NCBI GenBank assembly: GCA_017305935.1
Contig: JAFKJU010000006.1
Coordinates: 186,001 to 250,000, forward strand
Direction: 5' to 3'
DNA length: 64,000 bases
From: Hyphomicrobiales bacterium
Lineage (GTDB): Bacteria > Pseudomonadota > Alphaproteobacteria > Rhizobiales > Rhizobiaceae
The notes beneath the pieces are model-generated. The model saw only the letters and a list, made by a program, of their open reading frames with translations. It had not been told where the DNA came from and did not search any database. Position 1 is the stretch's first letter, and every line of letters begins with the position of its first letter. The position numbers were made by a program, and so were the translations under genes. This document shows positions 43,201 through 51,236 of the stretch, in pieces.

Positions 43201-45603
43201 TCAATTGGCGGGCATGGTGCGCGAGCGGACGAAACGCACGGGCAGCAGCTTGTAGGACGGGGTTTTTGCCTTGGGGCTGTGGTGGCTCAAGGGAAACAGT
43301 GGGTTGGTTTCCGGATAATAGGCCCCGCAGCATCCCTTGGGAATGGCATAGGCGACGATGCGGAAACCACGGACGATGCGTTGCGTTTCCGGTTCAATGG
43401 CCGTGATCATGTCGACGATATCGCCATCGGCGAAGCCCAGCCGGGCGATATCCCCGGCATTCATGAACACCACCTGCCGCGTGCCGTCGATGCCGCGGAA
43501 ACGGTCGCTATAGCCATAGATCGTCGTGTTGAACTGGTCGTTCGAACGCAGCGTCGCAAGATGCAGGACATCGTCGCCAACCGCCTCGGCCGGAAATTCG
43601 GGAAAGAGACGGTCCGGGGTGATGAAATTGGCCTTTCCGTTGCCGGTTGCCCACTTGCGTTCCCGCGCCGGCAGGGGACGCGCAATACCGCCCGGCTGGA
43701 ACAGCCGCCGGTTGAAATCCTTGAACGTCTCGGGATAGGTCCGCTCGATCGCATCGCGGATCTCGCTATAATCGGCCACCCAGCGATCCCAGGGCACGTC
43801 GCCTTGCGAGAGCGTTGCCTTGGCGAGGCCGGCGACGATGGCCGGCTCGGACAACAGTTCGGGGCTGGCCGGTTTCGCCCGGCCGCGCGAACCGTGGAAA
43901 TGCGCCACCGAGCTTTCCATCGAGACCGCCTGCGGGCCGCCGGCCTGCTCGTCGCGCTCGATACGGCCAAGACAGGGCAGGAGATAGGCGATCTCGCCAT
44001 GGATGACATGGCTGCGATTGAGCTTGGTGGCGATCTGCACCGTCAGGCGCAGCTTGCGCCAGGCGGCTTCCATCGCAACCGTCTCGGGGGCGGCGCGCAG
44101 GAAATTTCCGCCGAGGCTGATGAAAGCCCGCGTTTCACCCTTCAGGATGGCCTGGCAGGCATCGACCGTCGTGTGCCCCTCCCAGCGCGGCGGCTCGAAC
44201 CGGTAGAGGTCACGCAGCTTGTCGAGCGGCGCGAGGCCCGGCTTTTCGGTGATGCCGACGGTGCGCTGGCCCTGAACGTTCGAATGGCCGCGCACCGCGC
44301 AGATATTGGCGCCGGGCTTGCCGATATTGCCGCGCAGCAGCGCGAGATTGGCAACCATATGCACATTCTCGACCCCCATCAGTTGCTGGGTCAGCCCCAT
44401 GCCGTAGACCATCAGCACGGCATCGGAGGCGGCGTAGATGCGGGCCGCCTCGACCATCTGTTCACGCGTCAGGCCGGAAACCCATTCCAGTTCTTCCCAG
44501 CCATACGCCCGCGCCGCCTCGGCGAAGGTTTCGAAACCGGCGGTATGCTCGGCGATGAAGTCGTGATCGAGCACATGCTTCCTGTCGGCGGCGGCCACCG
44601 ATGCGGCAAAGGCGACGGCGGCGGCATTCGACGGATCGCGCGGTTCGGAGTCCGAACCCGAGACCTTGCTGAAATGCACCGCATGCAGGGCATCGTCGGC
44701 CTCGATCAGCGCCTTGGCGATGCCGAACAGCGCTGCGATATCGCCGCCGTTCCTGACCTGATAATAATTGGAGGAGATGTGCGTTTCCTTGCCGGTCAGC
44801 ATCTGGCCGGGCGCCTGCGGATTGACGAAGCGCTCCAGCCCGGGCTCGCGCAGCATGTTGAAGGTCACCACCTTGACGCCGCGATCGACCGCATCCTGGA
44901 GGTCGTGCAACAGGCGCGGCGAGGATGTGCCGACATTCTGGGCGATGTAGAAGATGCAGTCGCAATTCTGGAAATCCGAGAGAATGGCGGTTCCGACGCT
45001 GGCGCCGATGCTTTCCGGCAGGCCGACCGACGAGCTTTCGTGGCACATGTTGGAGGAATCCGGCAGGTTGTTGCTGCCATAGATGCGCGCGAAGAGCTGG
45101 TACATGTAGGAGGTTTCGAGCGAGGCGCGCCCGGAGGTATAGAATTCCACCTGCTGCGGCGCGATGGCGTTCAGTTCGCGGCCGATCTCGGCGAAGGCGT
45201 CTTCCCAGGAAACCGGCACATATGTGTCGCTTGCCGCATCCCAGCGCATCGGATACGTCAGCCGCCCCTGCTCCTCGAGATCGTGATCGAGCCAGCCTTC
45301 CAGTTCGGCAAGCGTATGGGCTGCAAAGAATGCCCTGTCGGCACGCCGGCTCGTCACCTCCCAGGCGGTCGCCTTGGCGCCGTTCTCGCAGAATTCCAGC
45401 GGATGGGTCTTGGCCGGCTTCGCCCAGGCGCAGCTGACGCACATGTAGCCGTCCGGCTTGTTCTGATGCTTGAGCAGCGACGGGCCGGCGACGGGAATAT
45501 GCTCGCGCAGCAGCACCTCGCCGACCGACCGGGCGGAGCCCCAGCCTCCCGCCGGGCCGCTGTCGAAACCGATGCTGGGAGATTTGTTCGGCCGAGCTGT
45601 CAT
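43201..45603 (-). CDS. FdhF/YdeP-family molybdopterin oxidoreductase
   Basis: The 800-residue protein belongs to the YdeP-like group of the DMSO-reductase superfamily. An N-terminal region has C55, C58 and C72 (MCVSCAW and FCENGAKA), a short set of iron-sulfur-type cysteines. Then follow the molybdopterin domain (GTSSPRLLHDL, GMGLTQQLMGVENVHMVANL, LLRGNIGKPGANICAVRGHSN) and a C-terminal dinucleotide-binding domain (LRSNDQFNTTIYGYSDRFRG). E. coli YdeP has been linked to acid resistance; the electron partner and substrate are unknown. Start ATG 45603 removes a non-conserved extension. It is monocistronic. Confidence 0.87.
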   Translation of the reverse strand: MTARPNKSPSIGFDSGPAGGWGSARSVGEVLLREHIPVAGPSLLKHQNKPDGYMCVSCAWAKPAKTHPLEFCENGAKATAWEVTSRRADRAFFAAHTLAELEGWLDHDLEEQGRLTYPMRWDAASDTYVPVSWEDAFAEIGRELNAIAPQQVEFYTSGRASLETSYMYQLFARIYGSNNLPDSSNMCHESSSVGLPESIGASVGTAILSDFQNCDCIFYIAQNVGTSSPRLLHDLQDAVDRGVKVVTFNMLREPGLERFVNPQAPGQMLTGKETHISSNYYQVRNGGDIAALFGIAKALIEADDALHAVHFSKVSGSDSEPRDPSNAAAVAFAASVAAADRKHVLDHDFIAEHTAGFETFAEAARAYGWEELEWVSGLTREQMVEAARIYAASDAVLMVYGMGLTQQLMGVENVHMVANLALLRGNIGKPGANICAVRGHSNVQGQRTVGITEKPGLAPLDKLRDLYRFEPPRWEGHTTVDACQAILKGETRAFISLGGNFLRAAPETVAMEAAWRKLRLTVQIATKLNRSHVIHGEIAYLLPCLGRIERDEQAGGPQAVSMESSVAHFHGSRGRAKPASPELLSEPAIVAGLAKATLSQGDVPWDRWVADYSEIRDAIERTYPETFKDFNRRLFQPGGIARPLPARERKWATGNGKANFITPDRLFPEFPAEAVGDDVLHLATLRSNDQFNTTIYGYSDRFRGIDGTRQVVFMNAGDIARLGFADGDIVDMITAIEPETQRIVRGFRIVAYAIPKGCCGAYYPETNPLFPLSHHSPKAKTPSYKLLPVRFVRSRTMPAN

Positions 45604-45806
45604 GATGCTGCTCCAGGAATTGAGGGTCAAGCACTTAAACTTCCGGGAAAGCACATGGTTTCCATGCAAATCGGAGAGGGAGCGGATTTGGCCTTACCAT
45701 CGTTTCAGGCGGCCATCGGACGCGACCGGCGCATGCCATCTGCAGTTGCCGCCCCCGCCTTCGCGGCGGGTCGCCGCGCCCCTGCCAGCAATTTCGCATA
45801 CGGGCT

Positions 45807-45831
45807 GGAACTAGTTCTCCCTCAAGGGGTT
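45807..45831 (+). promoter_or_regulatory. EcfG/RpoE2-type stress promoter
   Basis: GGAAC (45807-45811) is followed after 18 nt by TT (45830-45831), matching the RpoE2/EcfG consensus. The start codon of the 25-residue membrane protein lies 35 nt downstream. The same spacing to a start codon is seen for the promoter at 4848-4872. Confidence 0.62.
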
Positions 45832-45865
45832 AATCAACGCAATCTTGTATTTGGAGGACACCAGA

Positions 45866-45943
45866 ATGGGTCGCGGAATTCTACTTTGGCTGCTCGGCGT
45901 GCCGATTCCGATCATCATCCTGATCGCGCTGTTTTCTCACTAG
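45866..45943 (+). CDS. Small (25-residue) membrane protein
   Basis: This short ORF encodes MGRGILLWLLGVPIPIIILI followed by ALFSH. It is one hydrophobic helix with a Gly-Arg start and a central Pro-Ile-Pro. GGAGG lies 9 nt before the ATG, and an EcfG-type promoter lies upstream. I recall near-identical small proteins in many alphaproteobacterial genomes, usually unnamed. It is followed by a RIME1 repeat and then the 307-residue membrane protein. Function unknown; a stress-inducible membrane micropeptide is a reasonable description. Confidence 0.78.
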   Translation: MGRGILLWLLGVPIPIIILIALFSH

Positions 45944-45944
45944 G

Positions 45945-46043
45945 GCATTTGCGGTGAACACGGGTTCACCGCAAATGTTCTCTCTTTTTGTTTTTGACGC
46001 ATTGTCCGATGCCGAAGCGATCACGCTTCGGCTGGAAATGTTC
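45945..46043. repeat. RIME1-type palindromic repeat, copy B
   Basis: About 99 bp. CATTTGCGGTGAAC (45946-45959) pairs with GTTCACCGCAAATG (45964-45977) over a 4-nt loop. GCCGAAGCG (46011-46019) pairs with CGCTTCGGC (46024-46032) over a 4-nt loop. GACGCATTGTCCGATGCCGA and the end GGAAATGTTC match the RIME1 pattern. It starts directly after the stop codon of the 25-residue protein. Confidence 0.78.
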
Positions 46044-46057
46044 TGGGAGCTTTATCC

Positions 46058-46981
46058 ATGGCAATCATCCAAGAGGATATCGGTCGCCTTCCCTCCGGGG
46101 CGGGCGACTCGCCGTCTTCCGCCGTCCGCTGGGCGCCCGTCTTTGCCGGGGCGGTGGGCGCGACGGCGCTGACATTGCTGCTGACCATCCTGGGCACCGG
46201 CCTGGGCCTGACCATGGTGTCGCCGTTCTCGGGCGAAAGCTATTCTTCGGGAACCGTGGCGATTTCCGCCGCCATCTGGCTGATCGTCATCCAGTGGCTG
46301 GCCTCGGCCTTCGGGGGCTATCTCGCCGGCCGGCTGCGCACCCGCTGGGCCTCCGTTCATGAGGACGAGACCTTCTTCCGCGATACCGCCCATGGCTTTC
46401 TTTCCTGGGCGTTGGCCACCGTCTTTGTGGCATCCGTCCTTGGCTCGACGCTGACCTCGCTCATCGGCGGCGGCGTATCGGCGGCGACGTCGGTGACATC
46501 GGGCCTGGTCCAGGGCGCGGCACAGGGAGCAGCCTCGAACGAGCAATTGACGTCCAGCGCCGCCAATGCCGATCCGAGCGCCTATTTTCTCGATATGATG
46601 TTCCGTCCCGCCGAGAACGCCGCGCCCGGTACGCCGCCGGCAAATCCGGCCGATGCCCGCCAGGAAGCATCGCGCATCCTGCTTGCCGGGGCCGCCGCCG
46701 GTGAAATTCCCGCCGCCGACAAGACCTATCTGGCGCAGATCGTCGCCCGCAACACCGGCCTGCCGCAGGCGGAAGCCGAAAAGCGGGTGAACGATGTGCT
46801 CGCCCAGGCGGACGCCGCCGCGCAGAAGGCCAAGGAAGCGGCCGATACCGCCCGGAAGGCCGGAGCAACCATGGCGATCATGACCTTCATCGCCCTGCTG
46901 ATCGGCGCCTTCGTCGCCTCCGTCGCCGCCGCCATCGGCGGCAGGCAGCGCGACGACTTCGAAAGCGCCAATCCCATCTGA
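46058..46981 (+). CDS. Membrane protein of unknown function (307 residues)
   Basis: No domain is recognised with confidence. Four hydrophobic segments are visible: AGAVGATALTLLLTILGTGLG (about 30-50, shown here in part), VAISAAIWLIVIQWLASAFG (about 66-86), LSWALATVFVASVLGSTL (about 113-130), and MTFIALLIGAFVASVAAAIG near the C-terminus. An Ala- and Gln-rich soluble part (about 150-275) lies between the last two. The C-terminal IGGRQRDDF is a common end of Rhizobiales membrane proteins of this kind. It is downstream of the stress-type promoter and RIME1 repeat, and a strong terminator follows. Confidence 0.8.
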   Translation: MAIIQEDIGRLPSGAGDSPSSAVRWAPVFAGAVGATALTLLLTILGTGLGLTMVSPFSGESYSSGTVAISAAIWLIVIQWLASAFGGYLAGRLRTRWASVHEDETFFRDTAHGFLSWALATVFVASVLGSTLTSLIGGGVSAATSVTSGLVQGAAQGAASNEQLTSSAANADPSAYFLDMMFRPAENAAPGTPPANPADARQEASRILLAGAAAGEIPAADKTYLAQIVARNTGLPQAEAEKRVNDVLAQADAAAQKAKEAADTARKAGATMAIMTFIALLIGAFVASVAAAIGGRQRDDFESANPI

Positions 46982-46998
46982 CATATCCCGCTTCCTGA

Positions 46999-47025
46999 CG
47001 CCCGGTCTGAACGACCGGGCGTTTT
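46999..47025 (+). terminator. Rho-independent terminator
   Basis: CGCCCGGTC (46999-47007) and GACCGGGCG (47013-47021) form a perfect 9-bp stem with the loop TGAAC, followed by TTTT. It lies 17 nt after the stop codon of the 307-residue membrane protein. Confidence 0.88.
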
Positions 47026-47066
47026 CATATGTGTTTCCGGTGGAAACGACGCATGTGTCCTCCGCT

Positions 47067-47091
47067 GGAACCTCCTGGAGGATCCGGGGTT
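47067..47091 (+). promoter_or_regulatory. EcfG/RpoE2-type stress promoter
   Basis: GGAAC (47067-47071), an 18-nt spacer and TT (47090-47091) match the RpoE2/EcfG consensus. The start codon of the PoxB-like gene is 48 nt downstream. It follows the terminator at 46999-47025, so it begins a new unit. Confidence 0.6.
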
Positions 47092-47138
47092 AGCCAGGCA
47101 GTTCATTTTCTCCTTTGGCAAACGAAAGGCCCCCGGCC

Positions 47139-48926
47139 ATGTCTCAAACCGTTGGCGATTTCCTGGTGTCCCGGCTTCATGCATGGGGCGTTCGGCGCAT
47201 GTTCGGCTATCCCGGCGACGGGATCAACGGCGTGTTCGGTGCGCTCAATCGCGCCGGAAACAGCATCGAATTCGTGCAGGTGCGCCATGAGGAGATGGCG
47301 GCCTTTATGGCGGCCGCCCATGCGAAATTCTCCGGCGAACTCGGTGTCTGCATCGCAACCTCGGGGCCGGGCGCCGCCCATCTTGTCACCGGCATGTACG
47401 ACGCGCGCGCCGATCACCAGCCGCTTCTGGCCATCGTCGGCCAGCAGGCGCGCACGGCGCTGGGCGGGCACTACCAGCAGGAAGTCGATCTCGCGGCGCT
47501 GTTCAAGGATGTCGCCGGCGGCTTCGTGCATCAGGCCTCCGTGCCGGCGCAGGTGCGCCATCTCGTCGACCGCGCCATACGCATCGCCCTGGCCAAACGC
47601 ACCGTCACCGCCCTGATCCTGCCCAACGACCTGCAGGACATGACCTATGAGGAGCCGCCGCATGTTCACGGCACGCTTCATTCCGGCGTGGGTTATCGTG
47701 CGCCGCTCGTCATCCCGCATCAGGACGACCTGCAGGCGGCGGCCGATATCCTCAATGCCGGCGAGCGCGTGGCGATCCTCGTCGGCGCCGGCGCCCTCGG
47801 CGCGACGGACGCTGTCATCGAGACCGCCGATCGTCTGGGCGCCGGCGCGGCCAAGGCATTGCTTGGCAAGGCAGTGCTGCCGGATGACCTGCCCTGGGTC
47901 ACCGGCTCCATCGGGTTGCTCGGCACCGAGCCGTCCTGGGATCTCATGCGCGACTGCGATACGCTGCTGATGATCGGCTCGGGCTTTCCCTATTCAGAAT
48001 TCCTGCCGGAGGAGGGCCAGGCGAAAGCGGTGCAGATCGACATCGACCCCGGCATGCTCTCCCTGCGCTATCCCATGGACGTCAATCTCGTCGGCGATGC
48101 CGGCGCAACCCTGAGGGCGCTGCTGCCGCTGCTGGTTCAGAAAGGCGACGCCTGGCGCAAGACCATTGCCAAATCGACGTCCCGTTGGTGGGAACGGCTG
48201 GAGGACCGCGCCAAGGCCGACGCAAACCCAGTCAATCCGCAGCGCGTCGCATGGGAACTGTCGCCGCGGCTTCCGGACGGTGCGATCGTCACCAGCGATT
48301 CCGGTTCCTGCGCGAACTGGTATGCTCGCGACGTCAGGCTTCGGCGCGGCATGATGGCGTCGCTGTCGGGCGGGCTTGCATCCATGGGTGCGGCGGTTCC
48401 CTATGCGATCGCGGCGAAATTCGCCCATCCCGACAGGCCGGTGATCGGCCTGGTCGGCGACGGCGCCATGCAGATGAACAACATGGCGGAACTCATCACC
48501 GTCGCCAAATACTGGAAGGGCTGGGCCGACAGCCGCTTCGTCATCTGCGTCTTCAATAACGAGGATCTCAACCAGGTCACATGGGAGCAGCGCGTCATGG
48601 AAGGCGATCCAAAATTCGACGCCTCGCAACGCATTCCCGACGTGCCGTATCACCGTTTCGCGGAGTTGATCGGCCTCAAGGGCATCTTCGTCGACTCGCC
48701 TGACGCCCTGGGCGCAGCCTGGGATGAAGCACTTGCCGCCGGCCGGCCGGCCGTTCTGGAGGTGAAGACCGATCCCGAGGTGCCGCCGCTTCCCCCGCAT
48801 CTCACCATCGATCAGGTGAGGAACCTGACGGTATCGCTGATCCGCGGCGAACCGGAACGGACAGGCGTGATCCGCGGCACGGTGCGGCAGGTTCTGTCCT
48901 CGATCATGCCGGGAAAGGGCAATTGA
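47139..48926 (+). CDS. ThDP-dependent enzyme, pyruvate oxidase/PoxB-like
   Basis: The 595-residue protein has the three-domain layout of ThDP decarboxylase/oxidase enzymes. The catalytic Glu is E51 (QVRHEEMAAFM). The middle domain has AILVGAGALGA. The ThDP-Mg motif is GDGAMQMNNMAELITVAKYW ending in NN (about 450-480). It resembles stand-alone pyruvate oxidases and acetolactate-synthase-like enzymes rather than biosynthetic IlvB, which would have a small subunit. E. coli poxB is stress/stationary-phase controlled, consistent with the EcfG-type promoter here. ATG 47139 was preferred over TTG 47115. Confidence 0.85.
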   Translation: MSQTVGDFLVSRLHAWGVRRMFGYPGDGINGVFGALNRAGNSIEFVQVRHEEMAAFMAAAHAKFSGELGVCIATSGPGAAHLVTGMYDARADHQPLLAIVGQQARTALGGHYQQEVDLAALFKDVAGGFVHQASVPAQVRHLVDRAIRIALAKRTVTALILPNDLQDMTYEEPPHVHGTLHSGVGYRAPLVIPHQDDLQAAADILNAGERVAILVGAGALGATDAVIETADRLGAGAAKALLGKAVLPDDLPWVTGSIGLLGTEPSWDLMRDCDTLLMIGSGFPYSEFLPEEGQAKAVQIDIDPGMLSLRYPMDVNLVGDAGATLRALLPLLVQKGDAWRKTIAKSTSRWWERLEDRAKADANPVNPQRVAWELSPRLPDGAIVTSDSGSCANWYARDVRLRRGMMASLSGGLASMGAAVPYAIAAKFAHPDRPVIGLVGDGAMQMNNMAELITVAKYWKGWADSRFVICVFNNEDLNQVTWEQRVMEGDPKFDASQRIPDVPYHRFAELIGLKGIFVDSPDALGAAWDEALAAGRPAVLEVKTDPEVPPLPPHLTIDQVRNLTVSLIRGEPERTGVIRGTVRQVLSSIMPGKGN

Positions 48927-49023
48927 CGCCACACATGGCCGGGCAATGGACGAAACCGGCGGCCGCGCCGATCACCGCACCCGGCGGTGCGCCGGGCGTG
49001 CGAAAGTCCCCCGCGAAAATGCC

Positions 49024-50262
49024 CTATCCGAACAACATCCTGAGGTGATCGTTGAGGAAGCGTCCCCCGGGATCGAGATCCCGGCGAAGGGCGCGGAAAT
49101 CGTTGGCGCGCGGATAGAGATGCGTCACGTCTTCGGTATCGAGGAAGTGCATCTTCCCCCAATGCGGACGGGCATTGTAGCCGCGCAGGATCTGGTCGAC
49201 ATCCCTCAGGAACGGCCAGTAATCGATGCCCGGCCCGCCCGAGACAGAAAGCGTGATGCTGTCCTGGTGATGGAAGGGGCTCATCCAGGCGGGATCGCCG
49301 GCCGTGAAGCGGTATTCGATCGGATAGATGCAGTTCGTATGCTTGTTGAGCATGAGGTCGCGCACCACCCGGACCGAGGCCTTGGCGTGTTCGAGCGGCA
49401 CCGCATATTCCAGCTCCACGAAGTTGGGGACGTATTCGATGGGATAGACTTCGGAACTGTAGGCGATCTTTTCGAATTCGCGCTCCATCGGCGCGGCATC
49501 GGTGATGTCCATCACCTTCATCTCGCAGACATCGGCCAGCTTGTTCGTGGTCGAGACGGCGGACGTGTCAGGCAGGCAATAGAGATGGCGGCTTTCCGGC
49601 GTCGGGCACCAGAAGAAGCCGAAATGCCGATGCTGCGCGGCCAGTTCGTCATGGCGCTCCATGCAGGTCTCGAAATCGTCCCGCCAGAGCCGTTCGTGCA
49701 GATTATACGCATCCATGACGTTCAGCGTCATCGAGGAGATGATGCCCAGCGTTCCGACCGAGACCTGGGCGGCATGCAGCAGATCCCTGTCGCTGCCGTC
49801 GATGTCGAGAATGTCGCCGTTCGCCTTGACGATGCGCATGCCGGCGATCGACGAGGCGAGGTTGCCGAGCTTGAGCCCGGTGCCATGGGTGCCGGTGGTG
49901 AAGGCACCGGCGACGGCCTGGCTGTCGATATCGCCCTGATTGGTCAACGACAGGCCATGCGCCTTGAGGGTCTTGCCCACCTCGCTGATCCGGGTTCCGC
50001 CAGCGACGGTGATCTGCCGGCGCTCCCGGTCGACGCTCTGCACGCCGCTCAACTTTTCCAGCGACAGCAGCAGGCCGCTGGTGCCGACCACCGGCGTGAA
50101 GGAATGCCCCGACCCTGAGACACGAATTCCCAGATCCCGCCGGTCCGCCTCGCGCACCAGTTCGGCCAGTTCGGCCTCGTTTTCCGGCGCTGCCTTGTAT
50201 TGCGACACGCAATACTGGTTGCCGACCCAGTTGCGCCAAACGCCGCCCTTTTCGAAATCCAT
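49024..50262 (-). CDS. FAD-linked oxidase, aldonolactone (D-arabinono-1,4-lactone) oxidase family
   Basis: The 412-residue flavoprotein has the PCMH FAD-binding N-terminus, with H53 in GSGHSFTPV at the usual flavinylation position, GDIDSQAVAGAFTTGTHGTG, and an ALO C-terminal domain ending in PRWGK-like ARPHWGKMH and a late DPGGRFLNDHL. Such enzymes oxidise aldono-1,4-lactones or alditols. It starts 10 nt after the SDR stop, so the two form an operon, possibly a polyol/aldose-to-lactone-to-product step. No signal peptide is seen. Confidence 0.87.
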   Translation of the reverse strand: MDFEKGGVWRNWVGNQYCVSQYKAAPENEAELAELVREADRRDLGIRVSGSGHSFTPVVGTSGLLLSLEKLSGVQSVDRERRQITVAGGTRISEVGKTLKAHGLSLTNQGDIDSQAVAGAFTTGTHGTGLKLGNLASSIAGMRIVKANGDILDIDGSDRDLLHAAQVSVGTLGIISSMTLNVMDAYNLHERLWRDDFETCMERHDELAAQHRHFGFFWCPTPESRHLYCLPDTSAVSTTNKLADVCEMKVMDITDAAPMEREFEKIAYSSEVYPIEYVPNFVELEYAVPLEHAKASVRVVRDLMLNKHTNCIYPIEYRFTAGDPAWMSPFHHQDSITLSVSGGPGIDYWPFLRDVDQILRGYNARPHWGKMHFLDTEDVTHLYPRANDFRALRRDLDPGGRFLNDHLRMLFG

Positions 50263-50272
50263 GCCCGCCCCC

Positions 50273-51040
50273 TCACACCGCAGTGAAACAGTTGTCGACG
50301 AACAGATGCGTGCCGCTGACGAAGCTGGCGTCGTCGCTTGCCAGGTAGAGCGCCGCCTTCGCGACCTCGTCGGGTCGGCACATGCGGCCTTGCTGCGCGG
50401 CGATCGCCGCCTCGGAGACATCGACGCCGTAGCGCGTCAGTTCCTCGACCTCGCGCTGGCCATGCGGCGTCTGGATGAAGCCCGGGCAGACCGCGTTGCA
50501 GCGGATGTTCCGATCGCGGAACTCGACGGCGATGGAGCGGGCGAACATGTGGCACGCGCCCTTCGTGGCATTGTACAGAACCTCCATGGGCGTCGCCGCC
50601 ACGGCGGAGATCGAGGAGGTGCAGACGATGGAGCCTCCGCCGGCCGCGATCATCTGCGGCAGCACGGCGCGGGTCATCAGGAACATGCTGCGCACATTGA
50701 TGGCCATCAGCCGGTCCCAGTCCTCCACCGTGGTTTCGAGGAAGGGGCGGATGACGATGGTGCCGGCATGGTTGAACAACACGGTGATCGCGCCGAGCGC
50801 GCCGGAAATCGTCTCTACCGCCTGGCTCACCTGCGCCTCATCCGACACATCGGCCGGCGCGAACGCCGCGCTGTAGCCTTCGTCGCGCAGGCGGGCGGCC
50901 ACGGCCTCCCCCTGGCTATGCGGCAGGTCGACGATGCCGACCGCCGCGCCCTCGCGCGCAAAAAGCTCGGATGCGGCCAGGCCGCAGCCGCCCGCCCCGC
51001 CACTGACAAGCGCAATCTTGCCGTTCAACCGACCAGCCAT
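50273..51040 (-). CDS. SDR-family dehydrogenase
   Basis: The 255-residue SDR has SGGAGGCGLAASELF (the usual TGxxxGIG with Cys in place of Ile), VDLPHSQ, NHAG instead of NNAG, TSSISAVAATP for the Ser and YNATK for Tyr-x3-Lys. GGAGGGAACCC precedes ATG 51040. It forms an operon with the aldonolactone oxidase gene. A terminator-like hairpin separates it from the long operon upstream on the same strand. Confidence 0.86.
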   Translation of the reverse strand: MAGRLNGKIALVSGGAGGCGLAASELFAREGAAVGIVDLPHSQGEAVAARLRDEGYSAAFAPADVSDEAQVSQAVETISGALGAITVLFNHAGTIVIRPFLETTVEDWDRLMAINVRSMFLMTRAVLPQMIAAGGGSIVCTSSISAVAATPMEVLYNATKGACHMFARSIAVEFRDRNIRCNAVCPGFIQTPHGQREVEELTRYGVDVSEAAIAAQQGRMCRPDEVAKAALYLASDDASFVSGTHLFVDNCFTAV

Positions 51041-51183
51041 GGGTTCCCTCCGGTGGGGCCGCCTTCACGGATACGGGGACGGACGGTTCTCGAGACGTCA
51101 TCCTGTCCCCACCGGATACGAGCAGCCATGATTCTCGTTCCACGCTCTCACCCTGAAGGAATGCAATGGTCCGGTCCAGAGCC

Positions 51184-51216
51184 AAAAAAAGGATAAATCG
51201 GCCGCATTGCTGCGGC
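51184..51216 (-). terminator. Terminator after the amidase gene
   Basis: Minus strand: GCCGCA, loop GCAA, TGCGGC (51216-51201), then CGATTTATCC and seven T (51190-51184). The stem is perfect with a GNRA-type loop; the T-run is somewhat far from it. It lies in the 196-bp gap after the last gene of the long operon. Confidence 0.5.
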
Positions 51217-51236
51217 ATACGCTTTGAAGGCCCGTG

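Noticed and set aside
43279-45957. An open plus-strand frame of 892 codons opposite the FdhF/YdeP-type gene
   Set aside because: Shadow of a long GC-rich gene; no recognisable domain and no ribosome site that fits.
48977-49002. GC-rich hairpin between the convergent PoxB-like and aldonolactone-oxidase genes
   Set aside because: The stem is irregular and no T-run follows on either strand, so it is too weak to call a terminator.
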